A stretch of 64,000 nt of DNA from Marinomonas ostreistagni (lineage in GTDB: Bacteria > Pseudomonadota > Gammaproteobacteria > Pseudomonadales > Marinomonadaceae): assembly GCF_016888445.1 (NCBI RefSeq), contig NZ_JAFEKF010000002.1, positions 186,001 through 250,000 of the forward strand, in the 5' to 3' direction. Positions within the stretch are counted from its first letter, which is position 1; every line of letters starts with the position of its first letter. Made by a program: the position numbers and the translations under genes. Of this stretch, positions 62,281 to 64,000 are shown piece by piece. The notes under the pieces were generated by a model that saw nothing but the letters and a program-made list of their open reading frames with translations, ran no database searches and was not told where the DNA came from.

Positions 62281-62958
62281 TCACTCTAAAATCGCCGCTA
62301 AATGTTGCGGCCCTAGTTGGCGCATTTGACGCTCGATCCAGCTCACTCGTTGGCTCAGCTGGTAGCTTAAACGATTCGGATTGCGCTGGCGTGGATTGGG
62401 CAGTAAGACTGCTAGTTGTGCCGCTTGGCGAGGTGTTAGGGCGCGGGCAGAGCGATTGAAGTAATGCTGGCTGGCAGCTTCGACACCATAAATACCAGGC
62501 CCAAACTCGGCGACGTTTAAGTAGATTTCTAAAATGCGGTGTTTGCCCCAGAGTAACTCTAGGCTCATGGCTAAGCTGGCTTCCAGTCCTTTGCGGATCA
62601 AGCTGCGACCAGGCCATAAGAATAAGTTTTTAGCGGTTTGCTGAGTGATGGTACTGGCGCCACGCAGCTGTTCGCCGTCGCCGTAATCGTGTAACGCATT
62701 GCTGATCGCGGTGAAGTCGACGCCGTAATGCAGCGGAAAGCGCTGATCCTCAGAGGCCACAAATGCCAATGGCACATAATCGGGTAATTCATCTAAATCC
62801 ACCCAAGACTGCGTCACTGGTGCATCGCTTTGCAGCATAAACGCAGTCGTCGGGGGCGGCACAAAGCGAAACAGTATCAACAGTAGCACGAGCAAGAGTG
62901 CCAGCTTCCAGAATACAGACCAGAGCCAACGAAAGATCGGATAGCGTCGTTTTGCCAT
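62281..62958 (-). CDS. mtgA: Monofunctional peptidoglycan glycosyltransferase
   Basis: Polymerises lipid II into glycan strands at the outer face of the inner membrane. It has 225 aa with one anchor helix (about residues 9-31) and a single GT51 domain. The catalytic glutamate is in FVASEDQRFPLHYGVD near residue 69; the other boxes are RGASTITQQTAKNLFLWPGR near residue 98 and LEIYLNVAEFGPGIYGVEAA near residue 145. I start at 62958; 11 upstream residues lack support. No transpeptidase domain follows, as expected for MtgA. Confidence 0.94.
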   Translation of the reverse strand: MAKRRYPIFRWLWSVFWKLALLLVLLLILFRFVPPPTTAFMLQSDAPVTQSWVDLDELPDYVPLAFVASEDQRFPLHYGVDFTAISNALHDYGDGEQLRGASTITQQTAKNLFLWPGRSLIRKGLEASLAMSLELLWGKHRILEIYLNVAEFGPGIYGVEAASQHYFNRSARALTPRQAAQLAVLLPNPRQRNPNRLSYQLSQRVSWIERQMRQLGPQHLAAILE

Positions 62959-63092
62959 GAATAACCCTAAAGGTAAAAAGTTAATAACCAATGCTAGTAG
63001 ATCATAGCAATTTTTCAGAAGATCGTGCTTATGGTCTGATTTTTTCCAATTTAGCTCCTAACACTCAGAGCACATGATGTCTTCAGTATTTT

Positions 63093-63142
63093 ACTTTGAT
63101 AATCAAATAATCTACGCTTTATTTATATTTGATAATCAAAGT
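63093..63142. promoter_or_regulatory. Twin palindromes upstream of the cation exporter
   Basis: ACTTTGATAATCAAATA (63093-63109) recurs as its exact reverse complement at 63126-63142. Each contains TTTGATAATCAAA, and the centres are 33 bases apart, about three helical turns. They lie just before the exporter start and are the likely operator of a metal-sensing repressor. Confidence 0.68.
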
Positions 63143-63149
63143 AGTTGTT

Positions 63150-64000
63150 ATGACCATACCGAATTGCAATAAAACCGAACAGTTCTCGTATTTTGACGCG
63201 CAGAATGAAAAGCGTACGCGTTATGTCTTGGCGCTGACATTTGTCACCATGGTGTTGGAGATTGGCGCGGGTACGATTTTTGGCTCCATGGCGCTGTTGG
63301 CAGATGGCTGGCACATGGGCACGCACGCGGCGGCGTTTTGCATAACTTTGTTTGTGTATCGCTACGCGCGCAAGCACAAAGACAGCGGTAAGTTCTCTTA
63401 TGGCACTGGTAAGGTCGGTGTATTAGGCGGATACACCAGTGCTGTGTTGTTGGGACTGGTGGCATTTGGCATGTTGTTTGAGTCGCTGCATCGCTTGGTG
63501 GAGCCAGTGGCGATTGAGTTTAACGCCGCGATTGGTGTCGCGGTGATCGGTCTAGTGGTCAACATCGCCAGTATGTTCTTACTTGGCCATGATCACGGCC
63601 ACGACCATGGTCACGGCGGACATTCACATGATCATCATCACGGGCACGATCATGCTCATGACCACTCACATAGTCACCATGATGATCACAATCTACGCGC
63701 CGCGTACATTCACGTGCTGACCGATGCTTTGACCTCGGTATTGGCGATTGCTGCGTTGTTGGTCGGTAAGTATGTCGGCTGGACTTGGCTGGACCCCATT
63801 ATGGGCGTAGTGGGCAGTATCATCATAGCTAAGTGGGCCTGGGGGCTAATGCAGCAAACGTCGCCGATCTTGCTCGATAAAGCGATCGATGAAGACTACA
63901 AACATCAGTTGGTTGAGACGGTTGAGCAAAGCGGCGCACGCTTACAGGATATGCATATCTGGAAGGTCAGTGCCGATCATTTTTGTGCCACGCTAACGCT
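63150..64000 (+). CDS. Cation diffusion facilitator, DmeF-like (3' end cut by window)
   Basis: Metal/proton antiporter that exports divalent cations; 283 codons are visible and the frame is open at the window edge. Five helices can be seen. The membrane site shows HMGTHAAAF-type residues (ADGWHMGTHAAAF) in helix two and YIHVLTDALTSV in helix five, the two histidine/aspartate pairs of the zinc-type site. A cytoplasmic loop at about residues 148-178 holds about sixteen histidines, typical of DmeF-like Co/Ni/Zn exporters. The C-terminal cytoplasmic domain has begun. The start is an ATG at 63150 with no strong ribosome site. Confidence 0.9.
   Translation, partial: MTIPNCNKTEQFSYFDAQNEKRTRYVLALTFVTMVLEIGAGTIFGSMALLADGWHMGTHAAAFCITLFVYRYARKHKDSGKFSYGTGKVGVLGGYTSAVLLGLVAFGMLFESLHRLVEPVAIEFNAAIGVAVIGLVVNIASMFLLGHDHGHDHGHGGHSHDHHHGHDHAHDHSHSHHDDHNLRAAYIHVLTDALTSVLAIAALLVGKYVGWTWLDPIMGVVGSIIIAKWAWGLMQQTSPILLDKAIDEDYKHQLVETVEQSGARLQDMHIWKVSADHFCATLT

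Overview
The window looks like chromosome of a marine, heterotrophic gammaproteobacterium of the Oceanospirillales type. This rests on several TRAP transporters, choline-sulfate use, a nickel superoxide dismutase, Spo0M, the hemF-aroE pair and moderate base composition. The genus cannot be fixed from the sequence alone. There are about 59 supported genes, one of them cut by the right edge, and one gene remnant. No rRNA, tRNA, CRISPR array, prophage or IS transposase was seen.

Layout. (1) 1-2150: a chemoreceptor gene with a structured, terminator-ended leader or small RNA upstream. (2) 2286-11722: a LysR regulator, then a hexuronate catabolic block (UxuR-like repressor, mannonate dehydratase, Zn-dehydrogenase, TRAP dctPQM, fructuronate reductase, KDG kinase) with three UxuR-type operators. 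(3) 11743-16501: GABA catabolism (gabT and two tandem gabD paralogues). (4) 16823-20968: TetR regulator, hemF, aroE, a REP-like repeat cluster and a FemAB-like protein. (5) 21057-22436: an ImmA-family peptidase paired with a two-helix membrane protein, with strong palindromes upstream. (6) 22604-26201: nitric-oxide defence (hmp and norR divergent, with a sigma-54 promoter and NorR sites, plus a truncated haemoglobin). (7) 26202-27898: a DnaA-box cluster and a MATE exporter. (8) 27890-34951: a lactate block with LldR, three LldR-type operators, TRAP dctPQM and a large FAD/Fe-S D-lactate dehydrogenase. (9) 35169-38340: membrane proteins and a LysR regulator.

(10) 38355-42600 is the accessory island. 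It holds two toxin-antitoxin pairs, a TIR/deoxyribosyltransferase-like protein, a cupin and a NUDIX hydrolase. Three recognisable integron attC sites, a 157-bp repeat present twice, four copies of a REP-like motif and a LysR remnant lie between the genes. No integron integrase is present, so it reads as a cluster of attC sites lacking an integrase.

(11) 42619-49789: an alanine/glycine symporter, a K+/H+ antiporter and choline-sulfate use (choX-like binding protein, betC, LysR). (12) 49849-51353: a Ni-SOD operon under a Fur-like site, with two small companion genes, sodN and sodX. (13) 51371-64000: Spo0M-like protein, MgtC/DUF4010 membrane protein, a multi-TM protein, an acyltransferase/glycosyltransferase/radical-SAM run, nitroreductase and LysR, a CNNM/CorC-type protein, mtgA and a truncated cation diffusion facilitator gene.

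Many catabolic units share one design: a regulator next to or divergent from the genes, its palindromic operators in the shared intergenic region, and (in both TRAP operons) a terminator hairpin between the binding-protein gene and the membrane genes.
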